DNA of 16,123 nt from Lysobacter_F sp035645555. Lineage in GTDB: Bacteria > Pseudomonadota > Gammaproteobacteria > Xanthomonadales > Xanthomonadaceae. The notes under the pieces were generated by a model. The model saw only the letters and a list, made by a program, of their open reading frames with translations. It was not told where the DNA came from and searched no databases. The translations under genes were made by a program, and so were the position numbers. Positions within the stretch are counted from its first letter, which is position 1. Every line of letters begins with the position of its first letter. Below, in pieces: positions 8,650 through 16,025 of this stretch. The DNA lies in contig DASQMI010000045.1 in assembly GCA_035645555.1 (NCBI GenBank), forward strand, positions 1 through 16,123, in the 5' to 3' direction.

Positions 8650-11600
8650 GTGCGCTGCATCAGGACGAACCTCGTCAGTACCGCCCTGCGCGTCGGCCTG
8701 GCGCTGGCGCTGCTGGCAAGCGCCGCGCTCGGGGTCGCCCCGCAGGCCGCGGCCGCGGTGCGCGAGTTCTACTTTGCCCGGCTCGGCAGCGAACGCGGTC
8801 TGGCCAATTCGGTGACCGCGCTGCGCCAGGACGCCCAGGGCTTCGTCTGGGTCGGCACCCAGGGCGGCCTGCACCGCTTCGACGGGCAGCACTACATCGC
8901 CTACCGCCACGATCCGCGCGATCCGCACAGCCTGCCGGAGAGCTTCATCACCGCGCTTGAGCTCGACGGCGCGCACGGCCTGTGGGTCGGCACCTATTCG
9001 CAGTACGTCGCGCGTCTGGATCTGCGCAACGGCCGGGTCACCCGGCTGACGCCCGGCGCCGGCGGCCACAGCGGCCGCCAGGTGCGCGCACTGCTCGCGC
9101 AGGGAGACCGGCTGTGGGTGGCCACGCTGGGCGGGCTGGAGCGTGTGGAGACCGCCAGCGGCACGCGCCGGCGCATCCTCACCCTGCCGGGCGAGGTGCT
9201 GCGCGAGAACCCGGTGCAGACGCTGCTGGCCGACGGCGCCGACGCGGTGTGGTACGCCTCGCAGGCCGGCGTGTACCGGATCGCCGGCGTCCGCGTGCAG
9301 CGCATCACCGGCCGCCCCGCGCGCAGCCTGCTGCGCGACCGCCAGGGCCGGCTGTGGATCGGCATGGCCGACGGCCTGTACCGGTTCGACCGCGACGCGC
9401 TGCGCCGGATCTGGCCCGCCGCCGGCGAGCCGGCGCAGGACGTGCGCAGCCTGGTGCAGGCGCCGGACGGGCGGCTGTGGTTCGCGATTCCCAACGCCGG
9501 CCTGCGCCGGTTCGATCCCGCCCGCGGCCGGATCGATGCAGTGCGCGCCGAATACGGCGTCGACGCCGGCCTGCCGGAGGACACCGCGAGCGCGCTGATG
9601 ATCGACAGCGGCGGCATGCTGTGGGTCGGCGGCCAGCTGCGCGGCGTGTCGGTCGCCGACCCGGCCGGCGCGCGCTTCGCCTACCTGTTCGACCGCAACG
9701 GGCCCCGCAACGCGTTCGGCGGCGACAGCGTGCGCGCGCTGCTGCAGGACCGCAGCGGCGTACTGTGGATCGCCACGGACGAAGCGCGGCTGGTGCGCTA
9801 CCACCTGCGCGAGGACCGCTTCGAGGACGTCAGCGACCGCCTGCCGCGCAGCGCCGGCCAGCCGCTGCGGGTGACCGCACTGGCGCCGGCCGACGACGGG
9901 CGCTTCTGGCTCGGCACCGCAGCCGGCCTGATGCAGCTGGACCCGGCGACGCTGCAGAGCCGCGCCGTCGACCTGCCCGGCCACGGGCGTCCGCTGATCC
10001 GCAGTCTGCACACCGCCCGCGACGGCAGCCTGTGGATCGGCACCGGCCTGCACGGCGCGCTGCATTACCGCCCCAGCACCGGTGCGGTGACGCATTACCC
10101 CTACCGCGAAGGCGTGGCCGGCGCGCTGAGCCATCCCACCGTGCACGCCATCCTCGAGGACCGCCGCGGCCGCATCTGGCTTGGCACCGGCGACGGCCTG
10201 ACGCTGCTGGAGCGCCGCGGCACCGCGTCATTGCGCACGTTCCGCCACTCGTTGAACGACCCGCTCAGCCTCGCCGGCAACCTGGTGAGGGCGCTGCACG
10301 AGTCCGCCGACGGCACGCTCTGGGTCGGCACCCACGCCGGGCTCAGCCAGCTGCAGGAGGATGAGCGCCGCATCCGCTTCACCCACCCGCTCGCCGAAGC
10401 GCAGCCCGGGCGGGTGCCGGTGGTGTTCAGCATCCTCGAGGCCCCGGCCGGACGGCTGTGGCTCGGCACCGACGCCGGCATCCTGCGCCTGGACCGCGCC
10501 AGCGGCCGGACCCGCGATTACGGGCTGGCCGACGGCCTGCAGGATCTGGAATTCAACGGTGGGGCCGCGTACGCGCTCGCCGACGGCCGGCTCGCACTCG
10601 GCGGCGTTCGCGGGATCAACCTGTTCGACCCGCGCCAGGTCACCGACGCCACGTTCGAGCCGCCGCTGCGCCTGCTGTCCGTGGCGATCGGCGCCAACGC
10701 GCCGCAACGCGAGGAAACGCCATGGCAGGCCGAGCACATCGAGCTCAACGGTGCCGACGGACTGCTGCGCCTGCGCGTGGGCACGCTCGACTTCGCGCCG
10801 GCCGCCGCGATCCGCTACCGCTACCGGATGGACGGCTTCGACTTGGGCTGGATCGACAACGGCACCAGCCCCGACATCACCTACACGCGCCTGCCGCCGG
10901 GCGCTTACGTGCTGCGCGTGCAGGCCACCAACCGCGACGGCGAGTGGAGCGCGTCGGAGCTGCAGGTGCCCGTCCGCGTCGCTCCGCCGTGGTGGCGGCA
11001 CCCGCTGGCGCTGGTGGTGTTCGCGGCGCTCGCGCTCGGCGTGTTCGCCGCGCTGACCCTGCAGCTGTACCGCCGCCGCCAGCTGGAGCGTGACTACTTC
11101 AAGCAGATCCGCGAGCGCGAGGAGCGCCTGAAGCTGGCACTGTGGGGCTCGGGCGAACAGTTCTTCGACTACGACCTGCGCAGCGGCGAGATGCACCGCA
11201 TGCGCGTGGAGGACCAGTCGGGCGCGCCGGAGATCGGCATGGTCACGCGCGCGGTCAGCCCAGCCGAGATCCACCCCGACGATGCCGCGCTGGTCACCGA
11301 GCGCCTGCAGCTGCACCTCGACGGCGGCGCGCCGGAGTTCCAGTCCGAACACCGCGTGCGCGGCAGCAACGGCCAGTGGCGCTGGGTGCGCGCGCGCGGC
11401 CGGGTGGTCGAGCGCGACGCCGACGGCCGCCCGGTGCGCGTGGCCGGCACCGTGCGCGACGTCACCCACAGCCGGCGCGAGGAGCGTGACCGCCGCATCG
11501 CGAGCGAAGTGCTGCGCTCGATGGCCGAAGCGGTGGTGGTGATCGACCTCGACTACTGCTTCATGTCGGTGAACCCGGCGTTCTCGCGCATGACCGGCTA

Positions 11601-13188
11601 CACCGAGGAGGAAGTGCTCGGGCATTCGGCGTCGCTGCTCGACAGCAGCCAGCACGAGCAGGCGTTCTACCACCAGCTGCGCGCCGACCTGGTCACCAAC
11701 GGCCACTGGGCCGGCGAGATCTGGCAGCGCCGCAAGGACGGCAGCGAGTTCCTGTGCTGGCTGCAGTGCACCGCCGTGCACGACAGCGAAGGCCAGCGCA
11801 CCCATTACGTGGCGGTGCTGAGCGACATCACCGAGCAGAAGCGCGCCGAGCAGGAACTGCGCTACCTCGCCAACTACGACACCCTGACCAACCTGCCCAA
11901 CCGCGCGCTGCTGGCCGAGCGGCTGTCGCGCGCGATCGTGCGCGCGCGCCGGCACGGCCATCGCGTGGCGGTGCTGTTCCTGGATCTCGACCGCTTCAAG
12001 GACATCAACGATTCGCTCGGCCATGCCACCGGCGACCGCATCCTGCGCGCCACCGCCACCCGCCTGCAGCAGGCGCTCGGCCCGCCGCACACCGTCGCCC
12101 GCCTCGGCGGCGACGAGTTCACCGTGGTGCTGGAGAACCTGACCCTGCCGGAGGAGGCGGAGCGCATCGCGCACGAACTGCTGCACGCGTTCGAGGAGCC
12201 GCTGGTGGTCGACGACCGGCTGGAGGTGTCGATGTCGCCGTCGATCGGCATCGCGCTCTACCCTGACCACGCGCAGGTGCCGACCGACCTGCTCAAGTTC
12301 GCCGACACCGCGATGTACCAGGCGAAGGCGGCCGGCCGGCGCACCTACATGCGCTACACCGAGGCGATGGACCTCGCCACCCGACGCCGCGCCACCATCG
12401 CCGCGGCGCTGCGCAACGTGCTCGACCGCAACGAGCTGCGGCTGGTGTTCCAGCCCAAGCTCGACCTCGCGAGCGGCCGCATCACCGGCGTGGAGGCACT
12501 GCTGCGCTGGGACAGCCAGGAGCACGGCCCGATTCCGCCGAGCCTGTTCGTGCCGCTCGCCGAGGAAAGCGGGCTGATCCTCGAGGTCGGCCAGTGGGCG
12601 CTGCGCGAGGCCTGCCATGTGCTGCGCTACTGGCGCCAGCTCGGCCTCGACGGGCTCACGGTGGCGGTCAACGTCTCCGCGCTGCAGCTGGCGCGCGGCG
12701 GCCTGGCCGACCTGGTCGCGCGCACGCTCACCGAAACCGGGCTGCCGGCCGAATGCCTGGAGCTCGAGCTGACCGAGACCGTGCTGATGGCCAACGCCGA
12801 GCAGCACGCGGCGATGCTGCAACGCTTCCGCAGCCTCGGCGTCGGCCTGGCGATCGACGATTTCGGTACCGGCTATTCGTCGCTCGCCTACCTCAAGCGT
12901 CTGCCGATCAGCACGCTCAAGATCGACAAGGCGTTCATCGGCGATCTCACCACCGATCCGGAAGACGAGGCGATCACCGCCACGGTCATCACCATGGCGC
13001 ACTCGCTCGGGTTGAAGGTGGTCGCCGAAGGCGTGGAGACCCCGGGCCAGATGGAGTTCCTGCGCCAGCACGGCTGCCACGAGGTACAGGGCTACTGGCT
13101 GTCCCCACCGCTGGAGGCGGCGCAATGCCTGGCGTTCCTGCGCAACTGGCGCACCCCCGCGCCGGCGCCGGCGGCCGAACCCGCCTGA
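8650..13188 (+). CDS. Membrane sensor with double beta-propeller, Y_Y_Y, two PAS, GGDEF and EAL domains (c-di-GMP turnover)
   Basis: This 1512-residue protein joins a periplasmic two-component-regulator propeller to a cytosolic c-di-GMP module. A signal peptide (about 1-36) is followed by about 14 propeller repeats (about 45-690), most with a LW[VIL]GT-type core such as FVWVGTQGGLHRFD, RLWIGMADGLYRFD and RLWLGTDAGILRLD. The last is the atypical LALGGVRGINLFDP, implying two seven-bladed propellers. A Y_Y_Y domain (about 700-778) and one membrane helix (about 785-806) come next. Inside the cell lie PAS1 (about 825-942), PAS2 (about 949-1070), GGDEF (1071-1237, active motif intact at 1153-1157) and EAL (about 1250-1495). 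EAL keeps E1282 (EALLRW), NVSA, ELTET, D1403/D1404 (DDFGTG), LKIDKAFI, AEGVE and QGYW, so it should be an active phosphodiesterase. The inhibitory RxxD site before GGDEF is absent (GPPH instead). The GTG start follows GGGGA about nine bases upstream. The ligand is unknown. Confidence 0.96.
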   Translation: MRCIRTNLVSTALRVGLALALLASAALGVAPQAAAAVREFYFARLGSERGLANSVTALRQDAQGFVWVGTQGGLHRFDGQHYIAYRHDPRDPHSLPESFITALELDGAHGLWVGTYSQYVARLDLRNGRVTRLTPGAGGHSGRQVRALLAQGDRLWVATLGGLERVETASGTRRRILTLPGEVLRENPVQTLLADGADAVWYASQAGVYRIAGVRVQRITGRPARSLLRDRQGRLWIGMADGLYRFDRDALRRIWPAAGEPAQDVRSLVQAPDGRLWFAIPNAGLRRFDPARGRIDAVRAEYGVDAGLPEDTASALMIDSGGMLWVGGQLRGVSVADPAGARFAYLFDRNGPRNAFGGDSVRALLQDRSGVLWIATDEARLVRYHLREDRFEDVSDRLPRSAGQPLRVTALAPADDGRFWLGTAAGLMQLDPATLQSRAVDLPGHGRPLIRSLHTARDGSLWIGTGLHGALHYRPSTGAVTHYPYREGVAGALSHPTVHAILEDRRGRIWLGTGDGLTLLERRGTASLRTFRHSLNDPLSLAGNLVRALHESADGTLWVGTHAGLSQLQEDERRIRFTHPLAEAQPGRVPVVFSILEAPAGRLWLGTDAGILRLDRASGRTRDYGLADGLQDLEFNGGAAYALADGRLALGGVRGINLFDPRQVTDATFEPPLRLLSVAIGANAPQREETPWQAEHIELNGADGLLRLRVGTLDFAPAAAIRYRYRMDGFDLGWIDNGTSPDITYTRLPPGAYVLRVQATNRDGEWSASELQVPVRVAPPWWRHPLALVVFAALALGVFAALTLQLYRRRQLERDYFKQIREREERLKLALWGSGEQFFDYDLRSGEMHRMRVEDQSGAPEIGMVTRAVSPAEIHPDDAALVTERLQLHLDGGAPEFQSEHRVRGSNGQWRWVRARGRVVERDADGRPVRVAGTVRDVTHSRREERDRRIASEVLRSMAEAVVVIDLDYCFMSVNPAFSRMTGYTEEEVLGHSASLLDSSQHEQAFYHQLRADLVTNGHWAGEIWQRRKDGSEFLCWLQCTAVHDSEGQRTHYVAVLSDITEQKRAEQELRYLANYDTLTNLPNRALLAERLSRAIVRARRHGHRVAVLFLDLDRFKDINDSLGHATGDRILRATATRLQQALGPPHTVARLGGDEFTVVLENLTLPEEAERIAHELLHAFEEPLVVDDRLEVSMSPSIGIALYPDHAQVPTDLLKFADTAMYQAKAAGRRTYMRYTEAMDLATRRRATIAAALRNVLDRNELRLVFQPKLDLASGRITGVEALLRWDSQEHGPIPPSLFVPLAEESGLILEVGQWALREACHVLRYWRQLGLDGLTVAVNVSALQLARGGLADLVARTLTETGLPAECLELELTETVLMANAEQHAAMLQRFRSLGVGLAIDDFGTGYSSLAYLKRLPISTLKIDKAFIGDLTTDPEDEAITATVITMAHSLGLKVVAEGVETPGQMEFLRQHGCHEVQGYWLSPPLEAAQCLAFLRNWRTPAPAPAAEPA

Positions 13189-13213
13189 GCGCGGCTGCGG
13201 TATGCTCGCGGTC

Positions 13214-13435
13214 ATGGACCGTGCCGAACTGCTCGCCCAGCTGCAGGCGCTCACCGCGCGGGTCGACGAGCTCGCCGACCGCCTGCGCCGCCTGCAGGAC
13301 GAAAACCGCAGCCTGCGCCAGCAGCAGGAACAGCTGGTGATCGAACGCTCCGCGCTGCTCGCCAAGAACGAGCAGGCGCGCAGCCGGGTCGAGGCGATGA
13401 TCGCGCGCCTGAAGTCGCTGGAGCAGCACACGTGA
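13214..13435 (+). CDS. Small coiled-coil protein, TIGR02449 family
   Basis: This 73-residue protein is almost entirely a heptad-patterned coiled coil (LLAQLQALTARVDELADRL, then QQEQLVIERSALLAKNEQ). It matches the TIGR02449 small conserved proteins found next to zapA in gammaproteobacteria, which have no established function. I start it at ATG 13214. An in-frame ATG at 13202 would add four residues, but it overlaps TATGCT (13201-13206), a possible -10 that would place the transcription start at the 13214 ATG itself. No ribosome-binding site is visible. The stop overlaps the zapA GTG by four bases (GTGA). A role with ZapA in cell division is only suggested by position. Confidence 0.85.
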   Translation: MDRAELLAQLQALTARVDELADRLRRLQDENRSLRQQQEQLVIERSALLAKNEQARSRVEAMIARLKSLEQHT

Positions 13436-13743
13436 GCGCCAAGTCCAGCGAAGCGGTCAGCATCCGCCTGCTCGATCGCGAGTACACCGTCGGTTGTGAT
13501 CCGGACGAGCGCGATGCGCTGGTCGCCGCCGCGCGCCTGCTCGATGCCAAGATGCGCGAGATCCGCGGCAGCAACCGCATGGTCGGGCTCGACCGTGTCG
13601 CCGTGCTGGCCGCACTCAATCTCGCCCACGAACTGCTGCAGCTGCGCAGCGACAGCGAAAGCAAGGACCGCGAGCTGACCCGCAGCCTCGGCGAGCTGCA
13701 ACGCAAGCTCGACGGTCTGTTCGAGCCGCGCAATCCGGCGTGA
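13432..13743 (+). CDS. zapA: Cell division protein ZapA
   Basis: ZapA is a small cytosolic protein that bundles FtsZ protofilaments and supports the Z-ring. The 103-residue product has the N-terminal VSIRLLDREYTVGCDPDERDAL segment (9-30), the AARLLDAKMREIR helix and a long C-terminal coiled coil (ALNLAHELLQLRSDSESKDREL onward), in line with E. coli ZapA (109). It starts with GTG inside the TIGR02449 gene stop (4-nt overlap), so coupling is likely. 6S RNA begins about 70 bases downstream, the same order as in E. coli (zapA-ssrS-fau). Confidence 0.95.
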   Translation: MSAKSSEAVSIRLLDREYTVGCDPDERDALVAAARLLDAKMREIRGSNRMVGLDRVAVLAALNLAHELLQLRSDSESKDRELTRSLGELQRKLDGLFEPRNPA

Positions 13744-13803
13744 CGCCGCGCCCGATCGCCGACCACCGGCGCACGCGCACCTCGCTTTAACCTGCCGCGG
13801 CGC

Positions 13804-13809
13804 TATACT
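13804..13809 (+). promoter_or_regulatory. ssrS: -10 element of the 6S RNA promoter (TATACT)
   Basis: TATACT (five of six to consensus) lies seven bases before the predicted 6S RNA 5' end at A13816. The -35 is weak: CTCGCT sits at the standard spacing. Agreement with the RNA's closing stem makes it credible. Confidence 0.6.
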
Positions 13810-13815
13810 GCTTCC

Positions 13816-14006
13816 ACGTCCTCTGCTGTGCGCGACGGCGTGCGCAAACATTCGCCTTGTTCCTTAATGACGACCAGGGGAACGCAGCGGATGCCCGGCG
13901 TGCATGTCCGCCCTGAAGCGGAAAGCCCGAAGGCTTCCAAGCGCTCCCACTTGAACCCCGGGTTCAAGGTCGTTTCGCGCGCATCGGCATCGGCGGAGGA
14001 CTTTCT
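13816..14006 (+). ncRNA. ssrS: 6S RNA
   Basis: 6S RNA mimics an open promoter and binds sigma-70 RNA polymerase in stationary phase. The diagnostic 3' segment CTTGAACCCCGGGTTCAAG (13950-13968) corresponds to the E. coli CTTGAACCAAGGGTTCAAG. The ends form the closing stem: GTCCTC (13818-13823) pairs with GAGGAC (13996-14001), and TGTGCGCGA pairs with TCGCGCGCA just inside with one wobble. The predicted length of about 190 nt is close to the 184 nt of E. coli. It lies between zapA and fau as in other gammaproteobacteria. A T-rich tail (TTTCTTCTTT) follows the closing stem, so the 3' end could be termination or processing of an ssrS-fau transcript. Exact ends are estimates. Confidence 0.93.
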
Positions 14007-14039
14007 TCTTTCTCGCGCGCAGCCGCGGGTCCGTCCGGC

Positions 14040-14639
14040 ATGAACATGCCGCAGGCGGATCGCCGCGCGCTGCGGGCCGAGCTGCGCGCACGCAGACGCG
14101 CCCTGCCCGCCGCCGAACGCATCGCCGCCGCGCAGGCGCTCGCCGCGCGGCTGCTGGCGCTGCCGTTCGCACCCGAGCGCGGCTACGTCGCCGGCTACTG
14201 GGCGATGGACGGCGAGATCGCGCTGCACGCCTGGCAACTGGCGTTGCCGCCGCAGTGCGTGTATTGCCTGCCGGTGCTGCACGACGACGGTCGCCTGCGG
14301 TTCGGGCCGTGGCGTCCGGGCGATCCGCTGACCGCCAACCGCCACGGAATCCCCGAACCCGACGTGGCGGCGTCCTCGCTGCTCGACGCAGCCGCGATGG
14401 CGCTGGTGGTGCTGCCGCTGGTCGGATTCGATCGCCGCTGCCACCGGCTCGGCATGGGCGGCGGCTGGTACGATCGCAGCTTCGCGTTCCGCCACGAGCG
14501 CGCCGCACCGCCCTGGCTGGTGGGCGCCGGCTTCGAGGTGCAGCGCGTCGACGCGCTCGATGACCGCGAGTGGGACGTGGCGCTCGATGCGGTCTGCACC
14601 GAAACCGCCACCTACGACTGCCATTCGATGCCCGCATGA
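14040..14639 (+). CDS. fau: 5-formyltetrahydrofolate cyclo-ligase
   Basis: This enzyme (also called YgfA or MTHFS) uses ATP to turn 5-formyl-THF into 5,10-methenyl-THF, recycling a folate by-product of serine hydroxymethyltransferase, whose gene glyA lies in the same window. The 199 residues show an Arg-rich N-terminal helix (RRALRAELRARRRAL), GYWAMDGEIALH, GIPEPD and the ATP/folate-binding signature PLVGFDRRCHRLGMGGGWYD (126-145). The ATG at 14040 is used, and an ATG six bases later is the alternative. No strong ribosome-binding site is visible. It sits just after 6S RNA. Its TGA overlaps the EVE gene ATG by four bases. Confidence 0.96.
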   Translation: MNMPQADRRALRAELRARRRALPAAERIAAAQALAARLLALPFAPERGYVAGYWAMDGEIALHAWQLALPPQCVYCLPVLHDDGRLRFGPWRPGDPLTANRHGIPEPDVAASSLLDAAAMALVVLPLVGFDRRCHRLGMGGGWYDRSFAFRHERAAPPWLVGAGFEVQRVDALDDREWDVALDAVCTETATYDCHSMPA

Positions 14640-15103
14640 CCGCGCGCCGCCGCTACTGGCTGATGAAATCCGAGCCGGACACGTTCTCGATCGACGACCT
14701 CGCGCGCGTCGGCACCGAGCCGTGGAACGGCGTGCGCAACTTCCAGGCACGCAACTTCATGCGCCAGATGCAGGTCGGCGACGGCGTGCTGTTCTACCAC
14801 TCCAACACCGCGGTGCCCGGCATCGCCGGCATTGCCCGGGTGGCGAGCACCGCCTATCCGGACGAAACCCAGTTCGACCCGAAGTCCGACTACCACGATC
14901 CGAAGAGCCGGCGCGAAAATCCGCGTTGGGACCTGGTCGACGTCGCGTTCGAACGCAAGCTCCGGCGGGTGATCCCACTGGAGGAAATCCGCCAGCACGC
15001 CGACGCGCTCGGGGAGGATTTCGCCCTGATACGCCGCGGCAACCGCCTGTCGGTGCTGCCGGTGACCGCCGCGCAGTGGAAGCTGCTGCTGTCCCTCGAA
15101 TAA
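14636..15103 (+). CDS. EVE domain-containing protein
   Basis: The 155-residue protein is a single EVE domain of the PUA-like superfamily (thymocyte nuclear protein 1 type). Family members are thought to bind modified bases in nucleic acids, and the physiological role in bacteria is not settled. Visible hallmarks are YWLMKSEPDTFSIDDL (7-22), WNGVRNFQARNFMR (30-43), GDGVLFYHSN (48-57) and GIAGIARV (62-69), then YPDETQFDPKSDYHDPKS and a C-terminal LPVTAAQWKLLLSL. Length agrees with the stand-alone family (about 150). The ATG at 14636 overlaps the fau stop by four bases, and rpiA begins 12 bases after its stop, so it is probably co-expressed with metabolic genes. No restriction or modification genes lie nearby to suggest a defence role. 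Confidence 0.95.
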   Translation: MTARRRYWLMKSEPDTFSIDDLARVGTEPWNGVRNFQARNFMRQMQVGDGVLFYHSNTAVPGIAGIARVASTAYPDETQFDPKSDYHDPKSRRENPRWDLVDVAFERKLRRVIPLEEIRQHADALGEDFALIRRGNRLSVLPVTAAQWKLLLSLE

Positions 15104-15115
15104 CCCGGAACCCCC

Positions 15116-15766
15116 ATGAGCGAAGCGAAGCGTCTCGCCGCCGAGAAGGCGATCGATTACGTCGAGGACGGCATGGTCGTCGGCGTCGGCACCGGCTCCA
15201 CGGTCGCCTACTTCATCGACGCACTGGCGCGCATCAAGGACCGCATCGACGGCGCGGTGTCGAGCTCGGAACAAAGCACACAGCGGCTGCGCCAGCTCGG
15301 CATCGACGTGCTCGATCTCAACTACACCGGCCCGCTGCCGCTGTATGTCGACGGTGCCGACGAATGCGATCCGCACAAGCGCCTGATCAAGGGCGGCGGC
15401 GCCGCGCTCACCCGCGAGAAGATCATCGCCGAGGCGAGCGAACGGTTCGTCTGCATCGTTGACCCGAGCAAGCGCGTCGACGTGCTCGGCCGCTTCCCGC
15501 TGCCAGTCGAGGTGATCCCGATGGCGCGCAGCCTGGTCGCGCGCCGTATTGTCGCGCTGACCGACGGCCAGCCCGTCTGGCGCGAGGGCGTAGTGACCGA
15601 CAACGGCAACTGGATCCTCGACGTGCACAACCTGCACATCACCGATCCGGTCGCGCTCGAGGCGCAGCTCAACCAGATTCCCGGCGTGGTCAGCGTCGGC
15701 CTGTTCGCACGCCGCCCGGCCGACGTGGTGATCATCGGCGGCGAACCGCCCCAGCTGCTGGCCTGA
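15116..15766 (+). CDS. rpiA: Ribose-5-phosphate isomerase A
   Basis: RpiA interconverts ribose-5-phosphate and ribulose-5-phosphate in the non-oxidative pentose phosphate pathway and supplies ribose for nucleotides. The 216-residue protein matches the usual length (E. coli 219). It has the phosphate-binding GVGTGST (23-29), SSSEQST (49-55), DGADE (79-83) and KGGGAALTREK (92-102). The predicted catalytic residues are D79, D82, K92 and E101, offset by two from E. coli. CGGAA lies six bases before the ATG. It is the last gene of the plus-strand cluster and converges on an rRNA operon about 260 bases downstream. Confidence 0.98.
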   Translation: MSEAKRLAAEKAIDYVEDGMVVGVGTGSTVAYFIDALARIKDRIDGAVSSSEQSTQRLRQLGIDVLDLNYTGPLPLYVDGADECDPHKRLIKGGGAALTREKIIAEASERFVCIVDPSKRVDVLGRFPLPVEVIPMARSLVARRIVALTDGQPVWREGVVTDNGNWILDVHNLHITDPVALEAQLNQIPGVVSVGLFARRPADVVIIGGEPPQLLA

Positions 15767-15983
15767 CGCCCGCCCAGCGCAGCGACGTGTGGTGGTGACG
15801 TTCAAGCGCGATACCGGCGGCTGACGCTAATCCCCAAGGAAATCCCCGCGAGCGGCGGGCATGTGCGGCGTTCCCACAGCAGAGGCCGGAGCTGCGGTGC
15901 GCTGACGCCGTTGATCGACTTCCTCCCGAGCTCGGGCTGACCTCCCGCACGCGCTCGTCCGGGACGTTGCTTGGCGTCAGGCC

Positions 15984-16017
15984 AAAAGAAAAGCCCCGAC
16001 CGGTGGGTCGGGGCTTT
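15984..16017 (-). terminator. Intrinsic terminator of the rRNA operon
   Basis: Read on the minus strand, AAAGCCCCGACC pairs with GGTCGGGGCTTT around a four-base loop (hairpin 15990-16017), followed by TCTTTT (15984-15989). The perfect 12-bp stem plus T-rich tail is a classic terminator, about ten bases after the 5S rRNA 3' end. On the plus strand only a short TTT follows, so it may stop rpiA transcription only weakly. Confidence 0.9.
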
Positions 16018-16025
16018 GGGGATGA

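Noticed and set aside
10228..13851. A 1207-codon open frame on the minus strand, opposite the large sensor gene
   Set aside because: It mirrors the real gene in a high-GC genome where stop codons are rare off-frame. The translation is low-complexity (rich in A, R, V, H, Q) and resembles no family, while the plus strand encodes clear GGDEF and EAL domains.
13828..14043. A 71-codon open frame on the plus strand between zapA and fau
   Set aside because: It coincides with 6S RNA, whose structure explains the sequence. There is no ribosome-binding site.
14636..15103. EVE protein as part of a defence island
   Set aside because: No restriction, methylation, nuclease or mobile genes are nearby. Its neighbours are metabolic.
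15732..15950. A 72-codon minus-strand frame after rpiA
   Set aside because: It overlaps the rpiA end, has no ribosome-binding site and an Arg/Ser/Ala-rich random composition.
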